Source: Lachnospiraceae bacterium (GTDB lineage: Bacteria; Bacillota; Clostridia; Lachnospirales; Lachnospiraceae). From it: a stretch of 54,324 nt of DNA. Numbering within the stretch: the first letter of the stretch is position 1; every line of letters begins with the position of its first letter. Below are positions 26,094 through 34,964 of this stretch, in pieces. The position numbers were made by a program, and so were the translations under genes. The notes under the pieces are model-generated. The model made no database searches, was not told the DNA's origin, and worked only from the letters and a program-made list of their open reading frames with translations. The DNA lies in NCBI GenBank assembly GCA_011959285.1, contig BLLW01000021.1, positions 1 through 54,324 of the forward strand. The letters are read 5' to 3'.

Positions 26094-27425
26094 GTGAAGA
26101 AGTTGAGTGTGGTAAAAGGGTTAGCAGGTCTTGCAGTAATGGGAGCCGTTTTTATGGGAACTGTACAATTAAGTCTTGCGGCGGAAGGAAAGGTGACGGC
26201 AGAGACTGCAAAGATTCGTGCAAATACCAGCACAGACAGTGAGGTGGTTGGGAGCACCGTAAAAGGGAAGACGATTGATATCCTTGAAGCGGTCAAGGAC
26301 AGCTCGGGTACAGTCTGGTATAAAGTAGCGGTAACAGACGGCGGTTATGGATATATCAGGAGCGATCTTGTGGAGACCAGCGAAAAAATCGAGGTGAGTG
26401 CGGGCAGCTCACAGGAGATAAGTCAGCCGTCGCAGACGGTGACTACCTCCATCGGAGAACAGCAGGCGGTAGTCAATTCCGGCAACAATGCCAATGTTCG
26501 TTCCGGTGCATCTACTCAGCACGGTGTGGTGGCTTCACTTCCAAGCGGGACTTCCATGACCTTGATTGGGGAAGCAACCGACAGCGCTGGAAAGAAATGG
26601 TACCAGCTTACCTGTGATTTTGATGGTAAGACGGTAGAGGGATATGTACGGTCGGATCTGATTACCATAGGGGCAGGGGAAAGTCAGGAACAGCCCGCTC
26701 CAGAAAATCCGGGAGAAGGCGGAGAAGCTGAAAATCCCGATCCTTCACAGGGAGAAAATCCGGAAGGAGCAGAAGGCGCTGCACCCGAGGAGAATGTAGA
26801 TGTCCAGTCTCCGGAACCAGAGCATAATGACTATCAAGTGGTCTATACAGCAAACCAGGCAGGTGAGCAGGATTACTACCTTTATATGCCTGATGGAAAC
26901 ATGGTCAAAGTAACGGAACTTTTAGGGGCGGCGGAGAATGCAAAGGATAGTATCCAGAAGCAGCAGGAGCAGCTGGAAAAGGAGAAGATCATCATTATCA
27001 TTTTAGCAGGCGTAATTGTTCTTCTTTTTATTGTGATTACCGTTTTATTGTTTAAAATTAGAAGTCTTTATTATGACGATTACGAGGATGAAGAGGAAGA
27101 AGACGAGGAAGAGGAAGAAGAAGAAGAGCCCGAGCCCCAGCCTGTGCGCAGGAAATTAAGACGCAGGGTAGTGGAAGAGGAAGAAGAGCCCGAAGAGACG
27201 CCTGTCAGAAAAAAAAGACCGCAGCCAGTGCCTGAAGAGCAGGAAAGACCGGTGAGACAGAGAGAGAGAACGGGACAACCCAGGGTAAAGGGGGAGAAGG
27301 AACTTCATGCTGCAGAACGGAGAGAGCCTGAAAGAAAGCCGGCTGCAAGGAAATCACAGAACTTCCTGATTGATGATGATGAGTTTGAATTTGAATTTCT
27401 AAACATGGATGATAAAGATCTGTAA
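26094..27425 (+). CDS. membrane-anchored protein with two SH3 domains and charged tail
   Basis: A 443-residue protein starting at GTG behind AAAGGAGAG. A signal peptide (1-30) is followed by two bacterial SH3 domains: KVTAETAKIRANTS (about 33-100) and NNANVRSGASTQHGV (about 128-190). A Pro/Glu/Gly-rich linker leads to a membrane segment at about 299-322. The tail of about 120 residues is very acidic, then basic and Pro-rich, and ends with an acidic and Phe-rich stretch (FLIDDDEFEFEF). SH3 domains of this kind bind peptidoglycan, so it may link the wall to something in the cytosol. With a signal peptide plus one membrane segment, the tail would be inside. Function unknown. Confidence 0.8.
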   Translation: MKKLSVVKGLAGLAVMGAVFMGTVQLSLAAEGKVTAETAKIRANTSTDSEVVGSTVKGKTIDILEAVKDSSGTVWYKVAVTDGGYGYIRSDLVETSEKIEVSAGSSQEISQPSQTVTTSIGEQQAVVNSGNNANVRSGASTQHGVVASLPSGTSMTLIGEATDSAGKKWYQLTCDFDGKTVEGYVRSDLITIGAGESQEQPAPENPGEGGEAENPDPSQGENPEGAEGAAPEENVDVQSPEPEHNDYQVVYTANQAGEQDYYLYMPDGNMVKVTELLGAAENAKDSIQKQQEQLEKEKIIIIILAGVIVLLFIVITVLLFKIRSLYYDDYEDEEEEDEEEEEEEEPEPQPVRRKLRRRVVEEEEEPEETPVRKKRPQPVPEEQERPVRQRERTGQPRVKGEKELHAAERREPERKPAARKSQNFLIDDDEFEFEFLNMDDKDL

Positions 27426-27433
27426 AACAAATG

Positions 27434-27459
27434 AGAGGGATAGCAAAGGCTATTCCTCT
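27434..27459 (+). repeat. hairpin between the SH3 gene and the GntR gene
   Basis: An 11-bp stem (AGAGGGATAGC / GCTATTCCTCT, one wobble) with a 4-base loop. No T tract follows, so it may be a weak terminator or an mRNA processing hairpin. Confidence 0.45.
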
Positions 27460-27485
27460 TGTGTGCAGGAAAGGGCATGCATAAT

Positions 27486-27860
27486 ATGATGATAGAGATT
27501 GATTTTAACAGTGAAGAAGCGCTTTATCTACAGCTTCGGAACCAGATCATACTTGGAATTGCAACTTCAAAATTTCAGGAAGGAGATGCCCTTCCTTCCG
27601 TAAGGCAGCTGGCGGATGATATTGGCATCAATATGCATACGGTAAATAAAGCCTACACGGTTCTTAAGCAGGAAGGCTTTGTGAAAGTAGACAGAAGAAA
27701 GGGTGCAGTGATCGCGCTTGATATCGACAGGTTGAGGACCTTAGAGAAGATGAAGGAAGAATTAAGGGCAAGCCTTGTCAAAGGAATCTGCAAAGGGATT
27801 TCCAGCGAGGAAGCACACCGGGTGATCGATGAAATATATGAAGAATTTGGAGGACTTTAA
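27486..27860 (+). CDS. short GntR-family (YtrA-type) transcription regulator
   Basis: A 124-residue regulator. The winged helix reads EALYLQLRNQIILGIA, then ALPSVRQLADDIGINMHTVNKAY and a wing KVDRRKGAVI. Only about 50 residues follow, as in the short YtrA subfamily that has no large ligand domain. ATG 27486 is about 10 bases behind AGGAAAGGG; other in-frame starts are 27459 (TTG), 27477 and 27489. Its stop is one base before the clpC start, and the clpC ribosome binding site lies inside this gene. YtrA-type regulators often control transport genes, so control of clpC is an inference from position. Confidence 0.85.
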   Translation: MMIEIDFNSEEALYLQLRNQIILGIATSKFQEGDALPSVRQLADDIGINMHTVNKAYTVLKQEGFVKVDRRKGAVIALDIDRLRTLEKMKEELRASLVKGICKGISSEEAHRVIDEIYEEFGGL

Positions 27861-27861
27861 C

Positions 27862-30315
27862 ATGCAGTCAGGTGGTTTTACGGATAAAGCAAAAGCAGCA
27901 TTGTCACTTGCAGAGAAGACCGCGTCCAGAATGCGGGCAGGATATGTGGGAACGGAGCATATTCTGGTCGGGCTGTTGAGAGAGGGCACGGGGGTAGCAT
28001 TCAAAGTCTTAAAAGAAAACGGGGCTGATGAAAGTAAGATTATAGAAATGATACAGGAGCTGATCATGCCGGAGACGGTGGTTACGATCAAAGAACGCGA
28101 GGGAGCATCTCCCAGGGCAAAGGCAGTGCTTGACGAGGCACACAGACAGGCGGATCGGTTCGGAGCAGATAAGACGGGAACAGAGCATATCCTTCTTGCG
28201 CTTTTGAAAGAAGGAGAAAACGTGGCTGTCCGTCTGCTCAATACCATGGGAATATCTGTGCAGAAGCTTTATGTGGATACACTGATTGCCATGGGAGAGG
28301 ATGGAAACCTGTATAAAGAGGATTTAGGAAAAAAACAAAACAGGAAGGGCAAGCAGACCTCCACGCTGGAACAATACAGCAGGGATCTTACAGCGCTTGC
28401 CGCTGCAGGAAGGCTGGATCCGGTAGTCGGAAGGGAAAATGAGATTAAACGGGTGATTGAAATCTTAAGTCGAAGAACAAAGAATAACCCTTGCCTGATT
28501 GGAGAACCAGGGGTAGGCAAAACGGCGGTTGTGGAAGGGCTGGCGCTTCGCATTGTGGCGGGAGAAGTGCCTTTTACGGTACAGAATAAACGACTTTTGA
28601 CGCTGGATCTTTCAGGTATGGTTGCAGGTTCTAAATACAGGGGAGAATTTGAAGAGAGAATCAAGAGAGTAATCAGGGAGGTTCAGGAGGATGGAAATGT
28701 CATCCTTTTTCTGGATGAAATGCATACCATCATCGGCGCAGGCGGCGCTGAGGGCGCCATCGATGCGTCCAATATTTTAAAGCCCTCGCTGGCACGAGGG
28801 GAGCTGCAGCTGATTGGAGCCACCACAGTGGCAGAATATCACAAATATGTGGAAAAGGATGCCGCCTTAGAGAGACGTTTCCAGTCTGTCTATGTGGAGG
28901 AGCCTACCATAGAAGAGGCAGTGGAGATTTTGGCGGGAGTGGCGCCTAAATATGAGGAGCATCACAAGGTTGCGATTACCAGAGAAGCGATTTTGGCAGC
29001 AGTGCAACTGTCAGAGCGTTATATCAATGACCGGAATCTGCCGGATAAGGCGATTGACCTGATTGATGAGGCGGCTGCAGGCGTCAGGCTAAGGGGCATG
29101 CACACACCGGAAAACTTCAAGGAAATGTTGGAACATATTCAGGAAATGGACCGGGAAATCGAGAAGCATCTTAAAACCAGAGATTTAGAAGAGGCTTCGG
29201 TTATCCGAAAAGAACAGGAAAAGCTGATAAAAAAGTTTGAGCGCATCAAGGAAAGGAACCGTCAGAAGCAATCGGAAAACAGTTTTTCCATAGGCGCAAA
29301 TGAGATTGCAGAAGTGGTCGCATCATGGACTAAAGTTCCGGTAAAGAAGCTTACTGAAAAGGAAAGCGAACGGCTTTTAAGGCTCGAGAAGGTTCTTCAT
29401 AAGCGGGTAATCGGGCAGAAAGATGCGGTCAGTGCTGTATCGCGGGCAATCAGACGCGGTAGAGTGGGATTGCAGGATCCCAACCGGCCAATTGGTTCCT
29501 TTTTGTTCTTAGGACCTACCGGCGTGGGAAAGACGGAACTAAGTAAAGCTTTGGCAGAAGCAATGTTCGGCTCAGAAAATGCTTTGATTCGGGTGGATAT
29601 GTCGGAATATATGGAAGGGCACTCTGTATCTAAGATGATAGGTTCGCCGCCGGGATACGTGGGATTTGAGGAGGGCGGACAGCTCAGTGAAAAGATAAGG
29701 AAGAACCCCTATTCAGTGGTTTTGTTCGATGAGATCGAGAAGGCACATCCGGATGTGTTCAATGTGCTGCTTCAGGTACTAGATGACGGACATATTACAG
29801 ATTCCAAGGGGCGGAAGGTGAGCTTTAAAAATACCATTCTCATTATGACTTCCAATGCAGGCGCGCAGAGAATCATAGCGCCCAAAAATCTCGGTTTTTC
29901 CATGGACAGCACTAAGGAGCAGGACTATGAGAAGATGAAAGCCGGTGTGATGGAAGAGGTAAAAAAGATTTTTAAGCCGGAATTTATCAACCGTATCGAT
30001 GAAATTATGGTATTCCAGCCTTTAGATAAGAAGGAAATGCATGAGATCATGACACTTTTGTGTGACAATCTAATTGGGCGGTGCAAGAAGCAGATGCAGA
30101 TTAAACTGCTTATAAGCAGTGCTTTAAAGGAGCACATTGTCACCAAATATGCAGATGATAAGATGGGGGCAAGACCCTTGAAAAGAGCGCTTCAGACTGT
30201 GGTGGAGGATAGACTTGCAGAAGAAATATTATCTGGCAGGGTCAAGGCAGGAGATGCCGTCACTGCGGGTTTCCGCAAGGAGCAGGTAGTTTTTGATGTA
30301 AAAATGAGACAATAA
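27862..30315 (+). CDS. clpC: ATP-dependent Clp protease ATPase subunit
   Basis: An 817-residue AAA+ unfoldase that feeds proteins into ClpP. The N-domain has two Clp_N repeats ([20 protein letters not shown]). The first ATPase has Walker A GEPGVGKT (214-221) and FLDEMHT; the second has GPTGVGKT (551-558) and [16 protein letters not shown]-like segment ([17 protein letters not shown]) sits in the middle domain, which marks ClpC rather than ClpB. I place the start at ATG 27862, 8 bases behind GGAGG; ATG 27829 would overlap the regulator and spoil the N-domain. In many Firmicutes clpC follows ctsR-mcsA-mcsB; none of these are here. Confidence 0.95.
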   Translation: MQSGGFTDKAKAALSLAEKTASRMRAGYVGTEHILVGLLREGTGVAFKVLKENGADESKIIEMIQELIMPETVVTIKEREGASPRAKAVLDEAHRQADRFGADKTGTEHILLALLKEGENVAVRLLNTMGISVQKLYVDTLIAMGEDGNLYKEDLGKKQNRKGKQTSTLEQYSRDLTALAAAGRLDPVVGRENEIKRVIEILSRRTKNNPCLIGEPGVGKTAVVEGLALRIVAGEVPFTVQNKRLLTLDLSGMVAGSKYRGEFEERIKRVIREVQEDGNVILFLDEMHTIIGAGGAEGAIDASNILKPSLARGELQLIGATTVAEYHKYVEKDAALERRFQSVYVEEPTIEEAVEILAGVAPKYEEHHKVAITREAILAAVQLSERYINDRNLPDKAIDLIDEAAAGVRLRGMHTPENFKEMLEHIQEMDREIEKHLKTRDLEEASVIRKEQEKLIKKFERIKERNRQKQSENSFSIGANEIAEVVASWTKVPVKKLTEKESERLLRLEKVLHKRVIGQKDAVSAVSRAIRRGRVGLQDPNRPIGSFLFLGPTGVGKTELSKALAEAMFGSENALIRVDMSEYMEGHSVSKMIGSPPGYVGFEEGGQLSEKIRKNPYSVVLFDEIEKAHPDVFNVLLQVLDDGHITDSKGRKVSFKNTILIMTSNAGAQRIIAPKNLGFSMDSTKEQDYEKMKAGVMEEVKKIFKPEFINRIDEIMVFQPLDKKEMHEIMTLLCDNLIGRCKKQMQIKLLISSALKEHIVTKYADDKMGARPLKRALQTVVEDRLAEEILSGRVKAGDAVTAGFRKEQVVFDVKMRQ

Positions 30316-30339
30316 AATTTAATTGTTTTTTGCAATTTT

Positions 30340-30369
30340 TTGCTAGATATCTATACAAAAATATATTAT
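30340..30369 (+). promoter_or_regulatory. possible promoter after clpC
   Basis: TTGCTA, 18 bases, TATTAT in a very AT-rich gap upstream of the small conserved gene at 30425. Confidence 0.35.
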
Positions 30370-30424
30370 ACTGTCATTAACCTTGAGGGTAAGATAAATG
30401 ACACAAGCAGGAGGACATAAGAAA

Positions 30425-30835
30425 ATGGCTGTTGTAGAGGAATTAATTCGCAAAGAACCAGACGGGACCGTCAGTTTTGGCAATCATGTGCTTAAGGATA
30501 AAGCAAAATTGGAGGATTTCGAGCACTGCGGAGATCTGTATAAGGTTAAAACCTACAAAACAATGACCAGATTAGAGAGAAACGGAATGTTTGCCTACGA
30601 GTCCGTGCCGGGAACCAGTGTTTTCCATTTTAAGGAGACCGCTGATGAGATCAGCTTTAAAGTGGAAGGCGATGAGGATGCCCAGATTACGGTAGGTCTT
30701 GAGGAAGATACGGCGTATGAAGTTTTTGTCAACGGACAAAGTATTGGTAAGATGAAGACGAATTTAAGCGGCAAGCTTAATATCAGCGCTTTACTCGCAC
30801 AGGCAGGGGAAGTTAGCGTTACCATTACTAAATAA
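30425..30835 (+). CDS. small conserved cytosolic protein of unknown function
   Basis: A 136-residue protein opening MAVVEELIRKEPDGTVSFGN, with later segments YKVKTYKTMTRLERNG and ESVPGTSVFHF. The C-terminal half is all short beta-strand-like stretches. I recall similar Lachnospiraceae proteins being labelled endosialidase in databases, a name I do not trust: the protein is far too small and has no signal peptide. The start at 30425 is behind AGGAGG; ATG 30398 lacks a ribosome binding site. It has a likely own promoter and terminator, so it is a single-gene unit. Confidence 0.7.
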   Translation: MAVVEELIRKEPDGTVSFGNHVLKDKAKLEDFEHCGDLYKVKTYKTMTRLERNGMFAYESVPGTSVFHFKETADEISFKVEGDEDAQITVGLEEDTAYEVFVNGQSIGKMKTNLSGKLNISALLAQAGEVSVTITK

Positions 30836-30862
30836 GAGCTTTAAAGCGATAGGAGCAAGAAG

Positions 30863-30899
30863 AGCTGCTGCAAAGAGGAAATTTTTGCAGCAGCTTTTG
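30863..30899 (+). terminator. hairpin terminator
   Basis: A 12-bp perfect stem (AGCTGCTGCAAA / TTTGCAGCAGCT) with a 9-base loop, followed by TTTGT. Lies between the small conserved gene and radA. Confidence 0.7.
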
Positions 30900-30943
30900 T
30901 ACGATATATTTAAGCCATTTTGGAAAAGATAAGGAGCAGATGC

Positions 30944-32308
30944 ATGGCAAAAGGAAAAAATACAGTGATTTTTTTCTGCCAGGAGTGCGGATACGAGTCC
31001 AGCAAATGGATGGGACAGTGTCCGGGCTGTAGGCAGTGGAATACCTTTGTGGAAGAAAATGTGACGGTAAGGGCGCCGGGAAAAGGCATGTCGCAGGGGC
31101 TTACAAAGAACAGACCTTCGCCGCTTTCAGAAATTTCTTTAGAAGAAGAGGACAGAATCAGTACCCACATGATAGAGCTGGACAGAGTGCTTGGAGGAGG
31201 GCTTGTGGCGGGGTCCCTTACCCTGGTGGGGGGAGATCCAGGTATCGGGAAATCCACCCTGTTATTACAAGTGTGCAGGAATCTTGCAGGGGATGAAAAG
31301 GAAGTGCTCTACGTGTCTGGAGAAGAGTCGTTAAAACAGATCAAAATACGTGCCAACCGTATAGGGGATTTTAATGAGCACTTAAAGCTGCTGTGTGAAA
31401 CAAGTTTAGAGGCGATTGAGGAGAATATCCGCCGTACCAGCCCTGATGTGGTGGTGATTGATTCTATTCAGACCATGTATAGGGAAAGTGTATCCTCGGC
31501 GCCAGGCAGTGTTTCTCAGGTGAGGGAGGCGACGAGCGTACTTTTGCAGCTTGCAAAGGGACTGAATATTTCCATTTTTATTGTGGGACATGTGACCAAG
31601 GAAGGAACGGTAGCGGGACCTCGCGTACTAGAGCATATGGTAGATACGGTGCTGTATTTTGAGGGAGACCGGCATGCATCCTACCGGATTTTAAGGGGCG
31701 TCAAAAACCGTTTCGGCTCTACCAATGAGATTGGAGTTTTTGAAATGGAATCAGCAGGGCTTAAAGAAGTCCTCAATCCTTCCGAGTTTATGTTGAGTGG
31801 GAAACCAAAGGATGCAAACGGTTCTATCGTGGTCTGTTCTATGGAAGGAACGCGCCCCATGTTGATTGAGGTGCAGGCGCTTGTATGTCATTCTAATTTT
31901 GGCATTCCGAGACGTCAGACCATCGGAACAGATTTTAACAGGGTGAATCTCCTGATTGCGGTGCTGGAAAAGCGGCTGGGACTTTCTTTAGGGAATTGTG
32001 ATGCTTATGTCAATATTGCCGGGGGAATCAAGATACAGGAGCCGGCAATCGACTTGGGGATTGCTATGGCGGTGGTGTCCAGTTTTAAAAATAGAACCAT
32101 TGATAATAAGCTGATTGCAATAGGTGAAGTGGGTCTCAGCGGTGAAGTGCGGGGCGTAAGCATGATACAGGCAAGGATTCAGGAGGCGGCAAAACTCGGG
32201 TTTACCACCTGTGTCATTCCTTATGTATGTATGGAGAGCGTGAAGGAAGTGACTGGAATCAAGGCGGTCGGTGTAAAGAGTGTCAAGGAAGCCATTCAGC
32301 TTTTATGA
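30944..32308 (+). CDS. radA: DNA repair protein RadA
   Basis: A 454-residue RecA-like ATPase that helps process recombination intermediates. It has the N-terminal four-Cys zinc finger (CQECGYESSKWMGQCPGC), Walker A GGDPGIGKST (96-105, K103), the RadA-specific KNRFG motif and a C-terminal Lon-protease-like domain (GGIKIQEPAIDLG, GEVGLSGEVR). The ATG is 7 bases behind AAGGAG; an in-frame TTG at 30920 is less likely. Length is typical. clpC and radA lie close together in many Firmicutes, as here. Confidence 0.95.
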   Translation: MAKGKNTVIFFCQECGYESSKWMGQCPGCRQWNTFVEENVTVRAPGKGMSQGLTKNRPSPLSEISLEEEDRISTHMIELDRVLGGGLVAGSLTLVGGDPGIGKSTLLLQVCRNLAGDEKEVLYVSGEESLKQIKIRANRIGDFNEHLKLLCETSLEAIEENIRRTSPDVVVIDSIQTMYRESVSSAPGSVSQVREATSVLLQLAKGLNISIFIVGHVTKEGTVAGPRVLEHMVDTVLYFEGDRHASYRILRGVKNRFGSTNEIGVFEMESAGLKEVLNPSEFMLSGKPKDANGSIVVCSMEGTRPMLIEVQALVCHSNFGIPRRQTIGTDFNRVNLLIAVLEKRLGLSLGNCDAYVNIAGGIKIQEPAIDLGIAMAVVSSFKNRTIDNKLIAIGEVGLSGEVRGVSMIQARIQEAAKLGFTTCVIPYVCMESVKEVTGIKAVGVKSVKEAIQLL

Positions 32309-32446
32309 CAAAAATATGACAAATTTTACAAAATATTAAAATCTTATGTTCAAATAAGAAGGTTCATGGTAAAATATAACAGGATTTTGTCAAAAGATAA
32401 TTTTTAACCTTACGTATTTACATGCGGGAAAGGCATTGGTATAAAG

Positions 32447-33529
32447 ATGGATAAGAAAAAATGGATAAAGCATATTCCATTATTTATTTTAGAATTTATT
32501 GTGCTTGCAGCGGCGGCAGTGGTTTTGTATTTTACGCTGCGTGCCACGGACAGTAAAGGCGGAGCTGTTAAGGATAATTTGGACGAAGAAAAGATTGCCG
32601 TTAACGAGGAAGTCAAGGAAATGGTGACGCAGCCTATTGAGGAAGGAAAAGATAGCAAGTACACAGGCATTTTTAATGTGGCATTTTTCGGTGTAGATGC
32701 AAGGGACGGCAGCCTTGGAAGGGGAAACCGGAGTGACACGATCATGGTCTGCTCTATTAATATGGATACCCACGAGGTACGTCTTGTGTCCTTATATCGA
32801 GACACTTATCTCAATCTTGGAAATGATTCCTATGGCAAGTGCAATAAGGCATATGCGTTGGGGGGACCAGAGCAGGCGATCGGTATGATCAATATGAATA
32901 CGGATTTATATATCACTGATTATATTACGGTGGGATTTGAAGGGCTTATGAAGGCGGTGGATGCCTTAGGCGGTATTGAAATGAATCTTACGGAGACGGA
33001 GATCATTCATTTGAATAATTATCAAAGCACCATGGCGGCAGAGATGGGAATCGATTATGCGCCGGTGAAGGAACCGGGAAGACAGATGCTCAATGGACTG
33101 CAGGCGACTGCATACTGCAGGATCCGCTATGGCGGTGGGGATGATTTCAGGCGTGCACAGAGACAGAGAGACGTTTTGGTTGCCATGATGGAAAAAGGGA
33201 AAAAGGCTTCACTTGGAGAATTGACGGACGCTATATATGGGGTTCTGCCAAGTGTGAGGACGTCCCTTGACGTGGAAGATTTTCTTCCCCTTCTCGGAAT
33301 GATCGGCGATTACAAGGTGACGGTCAGCGATGGATTTCCATTTGAAGATATGAGGAATGGGGGAACCATTGGAACCAACGGCTCATGTGTGGTCGCCACT
33401 TCTTTGGAGGAAAATGTGATCAGGCTGCATGAGGTTCTTTATAATCAAAAGAACTATGAACCCTCAAAGGCAGTAAGAGAGTTCAGTGAAGTCATTGAGA
33501 AAGATACCAAAGATTATCTTCAATATTAG
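32447..33529 (+). CDS. LytR-CpsA-Psr (LCP) family cell-wall protein
   Basis: A 360-residue membrane-anchored enzyme with a short cytosolic start and one membrane segment (about 9-28). The LCP domain begins FNVAFFGVDARDG and carries the Arg and Asp residues that hold polyprenyl pyrophosphate (NRSDTIM, LVSLYRDTY), then GLQATAYCRIRYGGGDDFRRAQRQ. Family members attach teichoic acids or other glycopolymers to peptidoglycan outside the membrane. The ribosome binding site GGGAAAGG is 13 bases off, rather far. The 138-base gap before it is AT-rich; I see no promoter I would defend. Confidence 0.9.
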   Translation: MDKKKWIKHIPLFILEFIVLAAAAVVLYFTLRATDSKGGAVKDNLDEEKIAVNEEVKEMVTQPIEEGKDSKYTGIFNVAFFGVDARDGSLGRGNRSDTIMVCSINMDTHEVRLVSLYRDTYLNLGNDSYGKCNKAYALGGPEQAIGMINMNTDLYITDYITVGFEGLMKAVDALGGIEMNLTETEIIHLNNYQSTMAAEMGIDYAPVKEPGRQMLNGLQATAYCRIRYGGGDDFRRAQRQRDVLVAMMEKGKKASLGELTDAIYGVLPSVRTSLDVEDFLPLLGMIGDYKVTVSDGFPFEDMRNGGTIGTNGSCVVATSLEENVIRLHEVLYNQKNYEPSKAVREFSEVIEKDTKDYLQY

Positions 33530-33540
33530 ACAAAAAATGA

Positions 33541-33570
33541 TTGACATATAATAGCCATATAAGGTATAAT
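33541..33570 (+). promoter_or_regulatory. tRNA-Trp promoter
   Basis: Perfect boxes TTGACA and TATAAT, 18 bases apart, 27 bases before the tRNA. Typical of a strongly expressed stable RNA gene. Confidence 0.85.
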
Positions 33571-33597
33571 ACCATTTGGCGGCTTTAGGGTCGCTAT

Positions 33598-33668
33598 AGG
33601 GGCATAGTTCAAAGGTAGAACAGCGGTCTCCAAAACCGTCGATGTGGGTTCGATTCCTACTGCCCCTG
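33598..33668 (+). tRNA. trnW: tRNA-Trp (anticodon CCA)
   Basis: The full cloverleaf can be drawn: acceptor AGGGGCA/TGCCCCT, D-arm GTTC/GAAC, anticodon stem GCGGT/ACCGT with loop CTCCAAA (anticodon CCA, Trp), T-arm GTGGG/CCTAC with loop TTCGATT, and discriminator G. 71 bases; the 3' CCA is not encoded. Confidence 0.95.
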
Positions 33669-33670
33669 TT

Positions 33671-33711
33671 AAAAAAGTACCGGATTCTATTTCAGAATCG
33701 GTACTTTTTTT
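33671..33711 (+). terminator. bidirectional terminator shared by tRNA-Trp and the lacI-type gene
   Basis: Stem AAAAAGTACCG(G)ATTCT / AGAATCGGTACTTTTT, one bulged G, with T tracts in both directions. The last six codons and the stop codon of the minus-strand regulator lie inside it. Confidence 0.85.
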
Positions 33712-34694
33712 GTGGCAGTGGATTCACGAAGAATGAACTGAGGGCGCAGGAGCATCTTGCTTATGGATACATGATTGATTAAGCTGTGCAGGGCGGCATA
33801 GCCACATTTGCCAAGTTCAATCCGTTCCTGCCGGATGGTGGTAAGCGGCGGGGAAATTTCTGTAGACCAGGGGAGGTCGTCAAATCCAATGACGCTCACA
33901 TCCTCTGGAACCCGGAAACCAAGTGCCTGGCATTCTTTCATTACACCATAGGCGATTAGGTCATTACCACATACAATAGCTGTTGCTCCTTTGGACAGAA
34001 AGGAGGAGACAAAATAGCTGGCAGACTCAGCTACATAGTAGCCGTTTGCCACCATGCCTTTCATTATAGGAAGGTGGTGTGCCGTCATGCTGTCATAGAA
34101 AGCCTGCTGCCTGTGCTCCGTGATCATAGAATGCAGGGAACCGTTTAGGAAGGCGATTTTCTTATGGTTTAGCGATACCAAATGATCGATGGCGGCATCT
34201 ATGCCTTCAAAGCTGTCTGTGCCGATGTAAGCCACATTGGGATTTTGTTTGATATAATTATCAAAAAGAACGGTGGCAATGCCGGTATTCTCTAATTGTG
34301 CAATCCACTCATCCTGTAGAGCGAATCCTACCAGAAATGCACCGAAATATCCTTTTTTGAGCATATAAGTATCATATTTTTCTTTTTGTTGAAAGGAAGG
34401 GGTGATGGGAAGGATGTCGATATCCCAGTTATCCCGGTAAGCCGCCTGCTTGAAGCCAAGGACAATGTCATATCCAAAGTGTTCAGGAGACTTATAGTCC
34501 ATATTTTCTATAAAAATGCAAAGCTTTTTGTGCGCTTCCTTTTTCATTTTTTTGGTGGTGTAACCCATCTCTACTGCCGTATCCAGTACCATCTGACGAA
34601 GTTCTTCACTAATGTCATTTGCCCCGTTTAATCCTTTTGATACGGTGCTGATGGAAATGCCAAGTTTGTTGGCAATATCTTTTATTCTAGTCAT
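33687..34694 (-). CDS. LacI-family regulator of the maltodextrin operon
   Basis: A 335-residue repressor. The N-terminal helix-turn-helix is TRIKDIANKLGISISTVSKGLNG, followed by the hinge and a periplasmic-binding-protein-like sugar domain ending VSVIGFDDLPWSTEISPPLTTIRQ. It starts at ATG 34694 behind GGAAGAGATT. It is divergent from malQ and so is the likely MalR-type regulator of malQ and malEFG. Its terminator is shared with tRNA-Trp. The effector is probably maltose or a maltodextrin, by context only. Confidence 0.9.
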   Translation of the reverse strand: MTRIKDIANKLGISISTVSKGLNGANDISEELRQMVLDTAVEMGYTTKKMKKEAHKKLCIFIENMDYKSPEHFGYDIVLGFKQAAYRDNWDIDILPITPSFQQKEKYDTYMLKKGYFGAFLVGFALQDEWIAQLENTGIATVLFDNYIKQNPNVAYIGTDSFEGIDAAIDHLVSLNHKKIAFLNGSLHSMITEHRQQAFYDSMTAHHLPIMKGMVANGYYVAESASYFVSSFLSKGATAIVCGNDLIAYGVMKECQALGFRVPEDVSVIGFDDLPWSTEISPPLTTIRQERIELGKCGYAALHSLINHVSISKMLLRPQFILRESTATKKVPILK

Positions 34695-34745
34695 ATAATC
34701 TCTTCCGTGCCTTTAGGTAATCGTTCTGTTTTTTATATTAAAATC

Positions 34746-34775
34746 AGTATAGCGCAAATCGAAGGAAATTTGCAA
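34746..34775 (-). promoter_or_regulatory. promoter of the LacI-type regulator
   Basis: On the minus strand: TTGCAA, 18 bases, TATACT, about 50 bases before the start codon. Confidence 0.5.
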
Positions 34776-34884
34776 CATATAAATCTGTTTGCATAGATAT
34801 TCCAATTCAATTTGTGATTATATACAAAAAATGAAGAAACATATCGACAAAAATGTAGAAAGTAAAGTACTTTTTATGAAACTG

Positions 34885-34913
34885 TTGACCAAAAATGGAC
34901 AGAGTGCTAAATT
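34885..34913 (+). promoter_or_regulatory. malQ promoter
   Basis: TTGACC, 17 bases, TAAATT, about 50 bases before the malQ start. Confidence 0.45.
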
Positions 34914-34964
34914 ATAAGCATCAAATCGAAAGTTTACGAAAGTTCTGTGAGGAGGGCAAGGGAA

